Assembly (NCBI RefSeq): GCF_000463155.2
Contig: NZ_AWFZ01000030.1
Location: 16,392-80,391, forward strand
Source: Siccibacter turicensis LMG 23730
GTDB lineage: Bacteria > Pseudomonadota > Gammaproteobacteria > Enterobacterales > Enterobacteriaceae
Length of the DNA: 64,000 nucleotides
Reading direction: 5' to 3'
In this document: positions 23,786-32,279 of the stretch, in pieces
Layout of the letters: the number at the start of each line of letters is the position of its first letter
Position numbering within the stretch: position 1 is the first letter of the stretch
Notes under the pieces: generated by a model
What the model saw: only the letters and a program-made list of their open reading frames with translations
The model's database searches: none
Told to the model about the DNA's origin: nothing
Program-made: the position numbers and the translations under genes

Positions 23786-24977
23786 TTTTCTTTCTCATAA
23801 TAAGTGTTATTGAAACCAACATAGCTACTACAACTACTACCTCTGTAGATACTAAAGTCAATGCGGCATCCTTCAGAGAGTTAGGAGTTACAAAATACCT
23901 AAGCATCATTATATTCCATAATGCTCCAATGCATAATGAGATTGCGAATGGCCGGTTATGATCTTGCGCTAATAAGAAATTCACACCGAGCATCCCGCTC
24001 AGGGCCATTGGTATTAAAGAGGAAAACATGATAATTACGATCATGAAACTTGAGCTTAACTCTGGAAAGAAACTTAACAATATATCCTTTGCGAGGAGTA
24101 ATGTTAAGACACCTAACGCAGCCATGATGACGAGAGCAATTGTTAATATAAGAAAGTTCTTTCTCGATGCATTATTGCAGAAATAAGGATAGGTTGCCTG
24201 TTGAAAAGCATAAAATATTGAATTGGCTGCACGAACTAATTTATCAGCCAGGCTATAAACACCCAGTAACGTTGGGTTGAGCAATGAAGATAATAAAATT
24301 ATTGATAATTGTGAAAGCCCCATGCTCATTACGCGTGAAAAAAATATCCATAGTCCATCTTTTAGTTGCAAATTAACATCTTTGAACTCAACCTTCGATA
24401 GCTTTACATTTAACTTTTTATAGATTATCCATGTCATTAGTAATGATGACAGAAGATTTATTATCGCGTAGCCAGCATATAAGGGACCACTTGTGGTTTG
24501 CTCTCGAAAATTGATTAAATATAAGATAAAACAGCAAAAAGCGAAATTTAGAAAAATAGTGTTATATACTAAGTAGCCCATTTTTCTTATACCTTGAAAA
24601 AGATATACTGGCATAATTACTTGACTAAAACAGAATATAATTACCCCAATCGAATTTTTAGTTTCTCCCCTCAAGATAAAAATCATTATTATCACTACCG
24701 ATACAGTAGTGAATAGTATGGCTTTACTTATCATTGCTACACTATAATAATGTGAAACCAAATTTCGATCTTCGTATACCCTGGAGATATTCCTACTCGC
24801 GGTATAGTCAAACCCGAAATTTACAAAAACCGATGCAATTGCTCCAAATGCTAATAATACGTTATAATATCCATACTGATCTATACCGAGAAGTTTAATT
24901 TGAAGAGGGATTAAAATTAATGGGAAGAATAATGTTAATCCACGCACCATTATCATTGATAATATTGATTTAAGCAT
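23760..24977 (-). CDS. wzx: O-antigen flippase Wzx
   Basis: This 405-residue polytopic protein of the polysaccharide biosynthesis (MOP exporter) superfamily has about twelve membrane segments. Family-typical features are the N-terminal MVRGLTLFFPLILIPLQIKLLG, GIDQYGYYNVLLAFGAI, and SLLNPTLLGVYSLADKLVRA in the second half. It moves undecaprenyl-pyrophosphate O units across the inner membrane. It overlaps both the upstream gene (by eight bases) and wzy. The C-terminus is charged (RKKNDKRIKND), consistent with a cytoplasmic tail. Confidence 0.88.
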   Translation of the reverse strand: MLKSILSMIMVRGLTLFFPLILIPLQIKLLGIDQYGYYNVLLAFGAIASVFVNFGFDYTASRNISRVYEDRNLVSHYYSVAMISKAILFTTVSVVIIMIFILRGETKNSIGVIIFCFSQVIMPVYLFQGIRKMGYLVYNTIFLNFAFCCFILYLINFREQTTSGPLYAGYAIINLLSSLLMTWIIYKKLNVKLSKVEFKDVNLQLKDGLWIFFSRVMSMGLSQLSIILLSSLLNPTLLGVYSLADKLVRAANSIFYAFQQATYPYFCNNASRKNFLILTIALVIMAALGVLTLLLAKDILLSFFPELSSSFMIVIIMFSSLIPMALSGMLGVNFLLAQDHNRPFAISLCIGALWNIMMLRYFVTPNSLKDAALTLVSTEVVVVVAMLVSITLIMRKKNDKRIKND

Positions 24978-26211
24978 GATGTTTGTTTTTGGCTATATCG
25001 ATAATCTTATTGAGTTCTTTAAGCGAGATTTTTCCCGGCTTGAATATATCAATGTCAACCAGCCATTTGTTTAAATAATAAGAAAGTATGTCATCATTGC
25101 TAAAATATTTATAAAAGCTTTCCCCCAAAAAAGTAACGTCTTTGTTGCATATTATAGCTTCAAGACCAACCGTTGAATTAATCACCACTACTTTTTTTGA
25201 TTTTTTTATTAATGAAAATGTATTGTTAGTGGAAATTAAAAATTTCCTCTCATGCTTGAGCTTTATAATTTTTGTTAGAACAGTTGCATCTGGTTCAGCC
25301 GGATGAGGTTTCACAATTAGTGGTAAATTTAGTTTTGTGGCTTCTTCACAGGCAATATCGAGGGCTAACTCATTGCTAACCTTTGAGTGTAACTTTATCT
25401 GTGAATCACCAAAAACTTGCAATGGAAATAACACAAACCCATCTAAGTGATCGACGCTATCCGTGTAGGGTTCCCACTCATTTATATATAGTTTTTTAGT
25501 TACTTTCTTTTTATCAGATAATGCCTCATCGATTTTGAATCTTTGATAGGAAGGTAACCTCATTAAAAACTCAGCAAGTCCATATGCTCTATGAATGAGT
25601 GCCTTGATTAAGTTTTTTTTCGTTGCTTGTTTGACTATATGATTATTAAATTTATCGTTGCAATAATCACTCTTCCATCGAGTTAATACATCATCATTAC
25701 ATTTTTCGAATCGGATTTCATTATTTTCTAAAAGCTCATAAAAATATGAACTTGCATTGGAACCCTGACTATCAAAAAATAGCTTGCCATCAATATTTGA
25801 CAATTCTGTAAAAACAGAATAAACATTCTTATTTTCTTTTTTAAATTGTAGTATTGCCTTATCGAATGCATGCAGGCCATTTCCACCGAAGATATAGACA
25901 TCGTCAATGTGGTCTTTGAATTTGACGAGAGCTTTAGACGTTGAGTGGTAAATTTTAGATGCGCTTCTTATGTTTACAAATCCAGCGGCAACATCAATTG
26001 TTTTATTTAAATCAGTAACAATATTTTCACAGCGGCTGTATTTTATTAGTGAAAGAGATTTTCTGTCGTAACCTTTGCTTAAGAACCAATAATATTCCCT
26101 GAGGCTGAAGCAAATGATATTAGTATCAATTCTGTTTAATTTCGCTGCTTCACACAAACTCCAAAACATTTCTCTGCGGAGGCCATCATGAATTACAAAT
26201 ACAAAAGTCAT
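24970..26211 (-). CDS. Putative PF05159 (KpsS/KpsC-like) glycosyltransferase
   Basis: The 413-residue protein shows the C-terminal pattern of the capsule-synthesis family PF05159. This includes FPLQVFGDSQIKLHS around residue 285, VKPHPAEPD around 325, and the serine/threonine-rich VVVINSTVGLEAI around 365. Family members KpsC and KpsS are retaining beta-Kdo transferases, and related proteins transfer other sugars. It therefore probably adds Kdo or a similar sugar in the O unit. The N-terminal 200 residues look less conserved and may bind the acceptor. No membrane segment is seen. It starts one base after the first GT2 gene and overlaps wzx. Confidence is moderate because this is a distant family call. 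Confidence 0.65.
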   Translation of the reverse strand: MTFVFVIHDGLRREMFWSLCEAAKLNRIDTNIICFSLREYYWFLSKGYDRKSLSLIKYSRCENIVTDLNKTIDVAAGFVNIRSASKIYHSTSKALVKFKDHIDDVYIFGGNGLHAFDKAILQFKKENKNVYSVFTELSNIDGKLFFDSQGSNASSYFYELLENNEIRFEKCNDDVLTRWKSDYCNDKFNNHIVKQATKKNLIKALIHRAYGLAEFLMRLPSYQRFKIDEALSDKKKVTKKLYINEWEPYTDSVDHLDGFVLFPLQVFGDSQIKLHSKVSNELALDIACEEATKLNLPLIVKPHPAEPDATVLTKIIKLKHERKFLISTNNTFSLIKKSKKVVVINSTVGLEAIICNKDVTFLGESFYKYFSNDDILSYYLNKWLVDIDIFKPGKISLKELNKIIDIAKNKHHA

Positions 26212-26212
26212 T

Positions 26213-26995
26213 TTAACCTCTTAATGTTTTATATATATAACTAGCAACACTTCTAAAAATAATGAATACAGAAAAAATCATATTCCCGGGCTTGCCAGGC
26301 GATTTTGCAGAGTATGTAAGCAGAAACTTAAATAGTTTTAATCTGTTTTTAAAAGAAAGACGACTTCCTCGTCCATCTCCCGTTATCACATAACAACTAA
26401 CAGGCAAAATCCATTTTAATCCAGTCCCATTGTTTACTAGTTGCAAATAAGTTGCAATATCTTCACCCCATGGCAAAGAGTTTGAGGGAATGTTTTCTAA
26501 AAAATATTTTCTCCGGATTACCAGGCTACTGAAATTTGGCATGCCATACTTAATGTAATCTAATGCGCTTTTTACTGTTTGCTCTTCATTCTCTTTTTTG
26601 AATTTGATTTCTGCGAGATTGGGCTCATGATTAGACGTATATGAAGGCGTATAAAAGAAGTTATATCTACTACATCTATGTGATGTTATATACTCAAGAA
26701 AGGCTTTAAAATTTTCTTCTAAGAGAATATCATCAGCATCGAGAAAGAATATCAATTCTGTTTTCGATAATTCTACGCCTTTGTGTCTTGCAATGGCGGG
26801 TCCGGAATTTTTATTAAGCTTATGATAAGTTATATTTTTATTATCAAAGTTCTTAACTATAATTTCCGTATTATCAGTGCTCGCATCATCGATAATGATC
26901 CACTGTATTTCATCTGAAAGAAGATCACGAAATCTGGCATACTGTTTATTGATAAAGCCTTCTGAGTTATACGAAGGAGTAACTATCGTTATCAT
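26213..26995 (-). CDS. Glycosyltransferase family 2, first gene of O-antigen operon
   Basis: This GT-A enzyme has 260 residues from the ATG at 26995. It begins MITIVTPSYNSEG, then IDDASTDNTE, and the DxD-type motif FFLDADDIL near residue 90, followed by the acceptor-side WGEDIATYLQL. The frame runs open to 27100, but that extension reads through the JUMPstart element and is not credible. The start codon lies only 14 bases after the ops element and has a weak ribosome-binding site (GGGG, about four bases away). It is the first gene of the operon and probably adds an early sugar to the lipid carrier; the donor is unknown. The C-terminus is basic and amphipathic, suggesting membrane attachment. 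Confidence 0.85.
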   Translation of the reverse strand: MITIVTPSYNSEGFINKQYARFRDLLSDEIQWIIIDDASTDNTEIIVKNFDNKNITYHKLNKNSGPAIARHKGVELSKTELIFFLDADDILLEENFKAFLEYITSHRCSRYNFFYTPSYTSNHEPNLAEIKFKKENEEQTVKSALDYIKYGMPNFSSLVIRRKYFLENIPSNSLPWGEDIATYLQLVNNGTGLKWILPVSCYVITGDGRGSRLSFKNRLKLFKFLLTYSAKSPGKPGNMIFSVFIIFRSVASYIYKTLRG

Positions 26996-27008
26996 ACATC
27001 CCCGAAAA

Positions 27009-27047
27009 AATGCTACCGCCCCTGGCTCAACAGCTACCAGTGCACTA
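27009..27047 (-). promoter_or_regulatory. JUMPstart with ops element (O-antigen operon)
   Basis: Read on the minus strand the 39 bases follow the JUMPstart consensus with only a few mismatches. They contain CTGGTAGCTGTTGAGCCAGG and end in the ops core GGCGGTAGCAT (27010-27020). The ops element recruits RfaH to paused RNA polymerase and suppresses Rho and polarity in long surface-polysaccharide operons. It is placed just before the first O-antigen gene, confirming transcription toward gnd. Confidence 0.93.
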
Positions 27048-27300
27048 TGATCCAGGCCTTCTGCATCCGAAACGTCATTGATGACGCTGGCAGAACGCAT
27101 TGTATTTGCTTACTTCCGAACGGCTTTTGGCTGCTGCCATATGGGTGAAGCCCACATCGCCCAGCCCGTTAATGCTCTGTATTTTGTAGTTAATCTTTCA
27201 CAAAAGCAAAACGGCAGCGTCATTCAGTGTGTAAAAATCAACCAACCTGAATGCTCGACTACCGTTTCGTTATTACTTTGGCTGCTTAAAACGTCAGGCC
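27048..27300 (-). other. O-antigen operon upstream region between galF and JUMPstart
   Basis: About 250 bases separate the galF stop from the JUMPstart. I find no credible gene. The AT content rises across it, marking the left junction of the exchanged O-antigen cluster. The promoter of the operon should lie here on the minus strand, but no convincing -35/-10 pair could be chosen by eye. I also see no strong galF terminator, so read-through from galF is possible. Confidence 0.5.
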
Positions 27301-28194
27301 TTAACCCGCCAGCACCTTCTTGATGCTCTCGCGGAACTTCTGCCCTTCTTTCAGGTTACGCAGGCCGTAGTTCACAAACGCCTGCATATAGCCCATTTTC
27401 TTACCGCAGTCATAGCTTTCACCGGTCATCAGTGCAGCTTCGACCGGCTGTTTCTTCGCAAGCGCTGCGATGGCATCGGTCAGTTGGATACGGCCCCAGG
27501 CACCCGGTTCGGTATTGGCCAGCTCATCCCAGACATCAGCCGACAGCACATAGCGTCCAACCGCCATCAGATCGGAATTCAGCGTCTGTGGCTGGTCCGG
27601 TTTCTCGATGAAATCGACGATGCGCGCAATCTTACCCGGGTTATCGAGCGGATCCTGCGTGGTGATCACTGAGTACTCAGAGAGATCGCCTTTCATGCGT
27701 TTTGCCAGTACCTGGCTGCGACCGGTTTCGTTGAAGCGCGCAACCATAGCCGCCAGATTGTAACGCAGCGGATCGGCCGTTGCATCGTCCAGAATAATAT
27801 CCGGGAGCACCACCACGAAAGGATTGTTGCCGATGATGTGCTGCGCGCACAAAATCGAGTGGCCGAGACCCAACGCCTGCCCCTGACGCACGTTCATCAT
27901 GGTCACACCCGGCGGGCAGATTGACTGTACTTCAGCCAGCAGCTGACGCTTAACGCGCTGCTCCAGCAGGGCTTCCAGCTCATAAGAGGTATCGAAGTGG
28001 TTTTCAACCGCGTTCTTGGATGAGTGGGTAACCAGAACAATCTCTTTGATACCCGCTGCGACGACTTCATCCACGATGTACTGAATCATCGGTTTGTCGA
28101 CGATGGGCAGCATTTCTTTAGGAATCGCTTTCGTTGCCGGCAGCATATGCATGCCGAGGCCTGCAACCGGGATAACCGCTTTTAAATTACTCAT
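27301..28194 (-). CDS. galF: GalF, GalU-like UDP-glucose pyrophosphorylase homologue
   Basis: This 297-residue nucleotidyltransferase paralogue of GalU marks the upstream edge of the O-antigen locus in enterics. It starts [21 protein letters not shown]. The GLGMHM in place of GalU's GLGTRM shows the altered active-site arginine that distinguishes GalF, which has little activity alone and may modulate GalU. Other landmarks are [19 protein letters not shown] and FIEKPDQP. The GC content is back to the chromosomal norm. Confidence 0.94.
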   Translation of the reverse strand: MSNLKAVIPVAGLGMHMLPATKAIPKEMLPIVDKPMIQYIVDEVVAAGIKEIVLVTHSSKNAVENHFDTSYELEALLEQRVKRQLLAEVQSICPPGVTMMNVRQGQALGLGHSILCAQHIIGNNPFVVVLPDIILDDATADPLRYNLAAMVARFNETGRSQVLAKRMKGDLSEYSVITTQDPLDNPGKIARIVDFIEKPDQPQTLNSDLMAVGRYVLSADVWDELANTEPGAWGRIQLTDAIAALAKKQPVEAALMTGESYDCGKKMGYMQAFVNYGLRNLKEGQKFRESIKKVLAG

Positions 28195-28274
28195 CTCTCT
28201 TCCACCTCTAAACGTTAATAATGCTGAATCCTGTAAGCGCGGGCCGCGGGAACCTCTCGTTCAGCGCGACGCCC

Positions 28275-28315
28275 CAGTTCTTATGGGTTAAGGAATACGT
28301 TAATCATAAGAACTG
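28275..28315. repeat. 11-bp dyad upstream of galF
   Basis: CAGTTCTTATG (28275-28285) and CATAAGAACTG (28305-28315) are perfect inverted copies separated by 19 bases. They lie 81-121 bases upstream of the galF start. The arrangement could be a paired operator or a leader hairpin. No T run follows, so it is not a standard terminator. Confidence 0.6.
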
Positions 28316-28397
28316 ACTTACCTTTCAATGTGGCTCAGAGGATTCGGAAAAAAAAGCGAACCGTGCATTTTCCGGAACAACCGCAGCCCGAACGCTA

Positions 28398-29393
28398 TTA
28401 TTCAGAAACGAAGGTGATATCGTCTTTCTTCACCGCCACGAACTCATACTGTAGCGTACGATCCAGCCCTTCTGACAGGCTGTACGGCGCGATGAAGCCA
28501 GACTGATGCACTTTGGTGGCATCGAACTGGGTGGTAGCGCAGAACTTCTTCACGCGCACCGCGCTGACGGCATACTTTTTACCCGTCAGTTTACTCAACA
28601 CATCAAAGCACATCCCGCCGATCATGCCGACCGGATACGGGAGGTGTACGGAAGGAATCTTTTTGTTCAGGCTCTGTTCCACTTCCGCTACCAGCTGATT
28701 CATATTCAGGTCGGGTTTATCAACGTAGTTATAAACCTGGTAGCCCGGCGTCACGTTCTGCAGCTTAAACTTGATGAAGGCAACGATGTTACCGACGTAG
28801 GCCATCGACTTATAGTTGTTGCCCGCCCCCACCATGGCAAAGCGCCCGCTGGAGATTTGCTTAAGCAGATTATAAACGTTACCGCGGTTACGCTCGCCGA
28901 AAATCACCGTCGGACGCACAATGGTTAGCGAGCGTGTTTCCGGTGAGCGGCCATACCACTCGCGCAGAACTTCTTCGGCCTGCCATTTGCTTTTGCCATA
29001 GTGGTTGAAAGGGTCGACCGGATGCGTTTCGTCAGGGTTGGTTTTGTTCAGACCATACACTGCAACCGAGCTGGTGAAGATGATGTTATTGATGTTGTGC
29101 TTGTCCATGGCAGCCAGCACGTTACGGGTGCCCTGCACGTTGACATCGTAGTACAGCGAGGTGGGGCTGACATCATCGCGGTGTTCAGCCGCCAGCAGCA
29201 CCACGGTTGAGCAGGATTCAAAGAGGCTATCGAGGGTGTCCGGGTCGCGCACATCACCGATCGCAGTTAACTCGGGGTAAAAGTGGCTGGTTTGTTTGTC
29301 TACGTTCTTGATATCGAAATCAGCAATTGCGGTTTCAATCAGTCGAGTACCAACAAAACCGGACGCGCCGATAAAAATAACCTTCTCTTTCAT
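28398..29393 (-). CDS. gnu: GlcNAc-P-P-undecaprenol 4-epimerase Gnu
   Basis: This extended SDR-family epimerase of 331 residues closely resembles E. coli O157 Z3206 (Gnu), which lies in the same place between wcaM and galF. The nucleotide-binding motif is IGASGFVGTRL. The catalytic motifs are FTSSVAVYG and NHYGKSKWQAEE (Tyr-x3-Lys), with VRPTVIFGERNRGN following. Gnu converts GlcNAc-PP-Und, made by WecA, to GalNAc-PP-Und, which then primes O units with reducing-end GalNAc. Its presence therefore suggests that the O unit encoded next door starts with GalNAc. It is probably a membrane-associated enzyme. The C-terminus KKDDITFVSE is strongly conserved. Confidence 0.93.
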   Translation of the reverse strand: MKEKVIFIGASGFVGTRLIETAIADFDIKNVDKQTSHFYPELTAIGDVRDPDTLDSLFESCSTVVLLAAEHRDDVSPTSLYYDVNVQGTRNVLAAMDKHNINNIIFTSSVAVYGLNKTNPDETHPVDPFNHYGKSKWQAEEVLREWYGRSPETRSLTIVRPTVIFGERNRGNVYNLLKQISSGRFAMVGAGNNYKSMAYVGNIVAFIKFKLQNVTPGYQVYNYVDKPDLNMNQLVAEVEQSLNKKIPSVHLPYPVGMIGGMCFDVLSKLTGKKYAVSAVRVKKFCATTQFDATKVHQSGFIAPYSLSEGLDRTLQYEFVAVKKDDITFVSE

Positions 29394-29541
29394 GTCCTGC
29401 CCGATGCGTTATTTGTGCGAAAAAAAACTGAAAGCGCTCTCCTGCTTTCACAAACAGGAAGCGACTTTCAGTATTGAATATGCGTCCCGTAAATTCAGAC
29501 CCAGAAGTATAAACCTTTGCCCCGGGACTGCCAGTAGAAAA

Positions 29542-29613
29542 AATCCCAAACCCTGTCAAAGTTCACGATGTGAATGAGTGACGTACAGCGCGCTTCGCTG
29601 CGGATTTGGGATT
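29542..29613 (-). terminator. Long-range inverted repeat between wcaM and gnu
   Basis: AATCCCAAA (29542-29550) and TTTGGGATT (29605-29613) are perfect inverted copies about 54 bases apart. Two smaller hairpins lie inside (TTCAC/GTGAA and CAGCG/CGCTG). On the minus strand the last arm is followed by several T. It may act as the colanic acid operon terminator or as an attenuator before gnu. Confidence 0.5.
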
Positions 29614-29621
29614 GTTCCGGG

Positions 29622-31043
29622 CTAGCCTTTACGTGCCGGCAGCGCGAAGTTGATGGTCGAGACGTTGAGATGCTTATGATCCAGGCGGTCGATATCTACT
29701 GAACTGTCGCCGTTTTCGTTCACCGCGTTGATGTTTGCCATCGACAGCAGCGTATCGTGTTTCGCCGCGAACTTACCGCGCACGTCCTTACGCAGGTCGA
29801 AGTGCAGCCGCATCGCCGGGCCGCGCGCCGCAGGCTGCATGATGTCGATATTACGTAAGAACAGGTGCTGCGGTTTGTTATGCAGCTCCAGCGAGGCACG
29901 CGTCATCTTCAGGTTGGTGATGGCCACAAACGAGGTGGCATTCCCGGAGGAGATCTGAATACCGCGCAGCTTCCAGGGCAGGTCGCCGTTCAGCAGCGCC
30001 ACGTCGTTCAGCTTGAAGTTCTGCGGAATCGACAGGTATTTCCCCTTCACCACTCCGTAGCCAATCAGCATCCCGGCGCTGTTTTTCATCTTCACGTTAT
30101 CGATGATGAAGTTGTCGCAGCCGTAGATTGCCACGGTGGCGTTATCAATCCCGGCTTTTTTACTGAAGTCGGGCGTGATGTTCTCCGCCTTGATATTACG
30201 AATAATAAAGTGTTTGCCGTTCTCGACGTGGACCAGCTGGCGGCAGTTGCGACCAGTGATGTTCGCGACCACAAAATGCTTCACCGCCTGATCTTCCGGA
30301 TAGTCATTGTCGTAGGTGCTGCCCGCAAGCCCGATCCCGATGCCCCAGTTAATTTTGCCGTTGGTGCAGTTGATGTCCTCCAGCAGGTGATCGGAGATCA
30401 GCAGGTCGCGGTCGTTGATGGCGACGTTCCACTCGATGGCATCCCCCTGCAAGCGTCGGAACTGGCAGTGGACGATACGCACGTTGGTCATCTGGTTATG
30501 GAAGCCCTGACGCAGAATGGCGTAGTTGGCATCGTGCACGTTCAGGTTTTCCACCAGGAAGTTATTCATCACCCGCTTCTGCTTGCCGCCGATATAGATC
30601 AGCGCCACCGGCGCCAGGCCGGTCATCTCCAGATCGCGGATGACGCAGTCCGAGCCGCGCACGTCCAGCACCAGGTTATTGATTCTGCCCTTCCCTTCGC
30701 CACGCACGCTGCATCCGTCCTGCAGGATAAAGCGCCCTTTGCCGTTGCCCTTCAGGCCACCGGCAATAAGCAGCGTGGCGCCCGGCGGCATCCACACCGC
30801 GCTGTTGATGTTATCGCACACCAGATTTGCCGGAACGTGGACGGTTTTACCGGTCTGAAACGCGCGTTTGAAGGCGTCCGGCCAGTCCGAGCGAAAGAAA
30901 TCCTGCACGTTTACCGTATCGCCCGCGGCGGCGCGCGCCAGCGGGCTGTAGAGCAGAGGAGAGACGGCCAGCAGCGAGCTGGCCTGAAGAAGCGTACGGC
31001 GGGAGAGCGTGGAAAAGACGTTGGTGTGGCTGTCGTTGCGCAT
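29622..31043 (-). CDS. wcaM: Colanic acid biosynthesis protein WcaM
   Basis: This is the last gene of the colanic acid operon, 473 residues, similar along its length to E. coli WcaM. The N-terminus has a twin-arginine-like signal ([15 protein letters not shown], ending around LARAAAG), predicting export to the periplasm. The rest consists of repeated short beta strands ([28 protein letters not shown] and similar), the right-handed beta-helix pattern of pectate-lyase-like proteins. Its biochemical role in colanic acid is not established. It may process or bind the polymer. It follows wcaL by 15 bases. Confidence 0.92.
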   Translation of the reverse strand: MRNDSHTNVFSTLSRRTLLQASSLLAVSPLLYSPLARAAAGDTVNVQDFFRSDWPDAFKRAFQTGKTVHVPANLVCDNINSAVWMPPGATLLIAGGLKGNGKGRFILQDGCSVRGEGKGRINNLVLDVRGSDCVIRDLEMTGLAPVALIYIGGKQKRVMNNFLVENLNVHDANYAILRQGFHNQMTNVRIVHCQFRRLQGDAIEWNVAINDRDLLISDHLLEDINCTNGKINWGIGIGLAGSTYDNDYPEDQAVKHFVVANITGRNCRQLVHVENGKHFIIRNIKAENITPDFSKKAGIDNATVAIYGCDNFIIDNVKMKNSAGMLIGYGVVKGKYLSIPQNFKLNDVALLNGDLPWKLRGIQISSGNATSFVAITNLKMTRASLELHNKPQHLFLRNIDIMQPAARGPAMRLHFDLRKDVRGKFAAKHDTLLSMANINAVNENGDSSVDIDRLDHKHLNVSTINFALPARKG

Positions 31044-31058
31044 AAATCCTCAACGTAG

Positions 31059-32279
31059 TCAGAGAGTGCTCAGCAGTCCGGAGAGTTTCCGGTAGATAAC
31101 CTGCTGATTGAAGTCGGTTTCCACCTTCTGGCGCGCCCGGGCGAGCACCGGCTCCAGCGAGTCGCGATCGAGCGCGATAAACTCTTCCAGGCTCTGGGCC
31201 AGTGCCTGAGGGTCGTTTTCCGGCACCAGCCAGCCGGATTCGCCGGCTTCGATAAGCTCGGGAATACCGCTGTGTACGGTGGAAACCACGGGAATGCCGA
31301 CGGCCATCGCTTCCATCAGCGCCACCGGGATGCCTTCCATGTCACCATCAATACCGGTCACCGACGGCAGCAGGAACAGGTCGGCCTGGTCCAGCATCGC
31401 TTTCACTTCATGGCTCGGTTTAAAGCCCGGCATAAAGATCACATCTTCCAGCTGATACTGTTCGATCAGGGTGCGCAGACGCCGTTCCCAGGGACCGATA
31501 CCTAGTATGTTGTAACGAAAGTCGACGCCGCGCCCTTTGAGCAGGCGGCAGGCTTCGATAGCGACGTGCAGCCCTTTTTTCTCGGTCAGACGCGCCACGG
31601 AGATGATCTCCAGCGGCGTACCCGGCGCTTTGGCCGGACGGCGCGAGAACTTCTCCATATCCACGCCCATGCGCGATACCGCGATTTTCTGCGGCGGGCA
31701 GCCCATCTCTTTGAGGCGTCCGGCCCACAGATCGCTTATCGGCAGCATCAGGTCGCCGCGATCGAACAGCTTTTTGTACTCGGGGATATAGTGCTCCAGC
31801 ACCTCACGGTGGGAGACGTCAATCCCGTGAAACACGGTGGCAATCTTGCCGCGCAGCACGCCTAGCTCACGCAGCTTGGCCGCCGTCACGCCCGCCGGGC
31901 CGAAGTGGGCGATAAACACGTCGGCGGCGATCTCACCGTTAACCCGGCCGCAGATGGCGGAGAGGATCAGATTGCGGGCCTCGTCCCCGTAGCGCGCCAT
32001 GTTCAGCGCGCGCCAGGTGCGGCCTTTGCCGATGCCCTTCAGGGTGTTCATCGCGCGAAAGCGCAGCTTATCCATCCTGCGCTCCGGCTCGTCGAGCAGC
32101 CAGGTGGTTTTCTCGGCCAGGTTATACTGCTGCCACGCCGTATGGGTATTCTGCAGATCGCCCTTATGAATCGAGACAATCTCCACCTCGTAGCCCATGT
32201 TGATAAACGCTACGATCTGGTTGAGCACGAAGGTTTCCGATGCCACCGGAAATTTCAGCAGGAAGAAGCTGACTTTCAT
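31059..32279 (-). CDS. wcaL: Colanic acid glycosyltransferase WcaL (GT4)
   Basis: This 406-residue GT-B fold transferase of family 4 has an N-terminal acceptor domain starting KVSFFLLKFPVASETFVLNQ. The C-terminal donor domain has SVARLTEKKGLHVAIEA and the EX7E-type region LLPSVTGIDGDMEGIPVALMEAMAVG. In the E. coli scheme WcaL adds a late galactose of the side chain, an assignment taken from comparative work. It is soluble and peripheral to the inner membrane. It overlaps wcaK by four bases. Confidence 0.93.
   Translation of the reverse strand: MKVSFFLLKFPVASETFVLNQIVAFINMGYEVEIVSIHKGDLQNTHTAWQQYNLAEKTTWLLDEPERRMDKLRFRAMNTLKGIGKGRTWRALNMARYGDEARNLILSAICGRVNGEIAADVFIAHFGPAGVTAAKLRELGVLRGKIATVFHGIDVSHREVLEHYIPEYKKLFDRGDLMLPISDLWAGRLKEMGCPPQKIAVSRMGVDMEKFSRRPAKAPGTPLEIISVARLTEKKGLHVAIEACRLLKGRGVDFRYNILGIGPWERRLRTLIEQYQLEDVIFMPGFKPSHEVKAMLDQADLFLLPSVTGIDGDMEGIPVALMEAMAVGIPVVSTVHSGIPELIEAGESGWLVPENDPQALAQSLEEFIALDRDSLEPVLARARQKVETDFNQQVIYRKLSGLLSTL

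Noticed and set aside
19836-26995. Possible insertion sequence or transposase remnant in the AT-rich O-antigen block
   Set aside because: Every long frame in the block is explained by a polysaccharide gene and no transposase motif or terminal inverted repeat was found.
26996-27100. N-terminal extension of the first O-antigen glycosyltransferase
   Set aside because: The extra 35 codons read through the JUMPstart element and lack family similarity; the GT2 fold starts at MITIVTPSYN.
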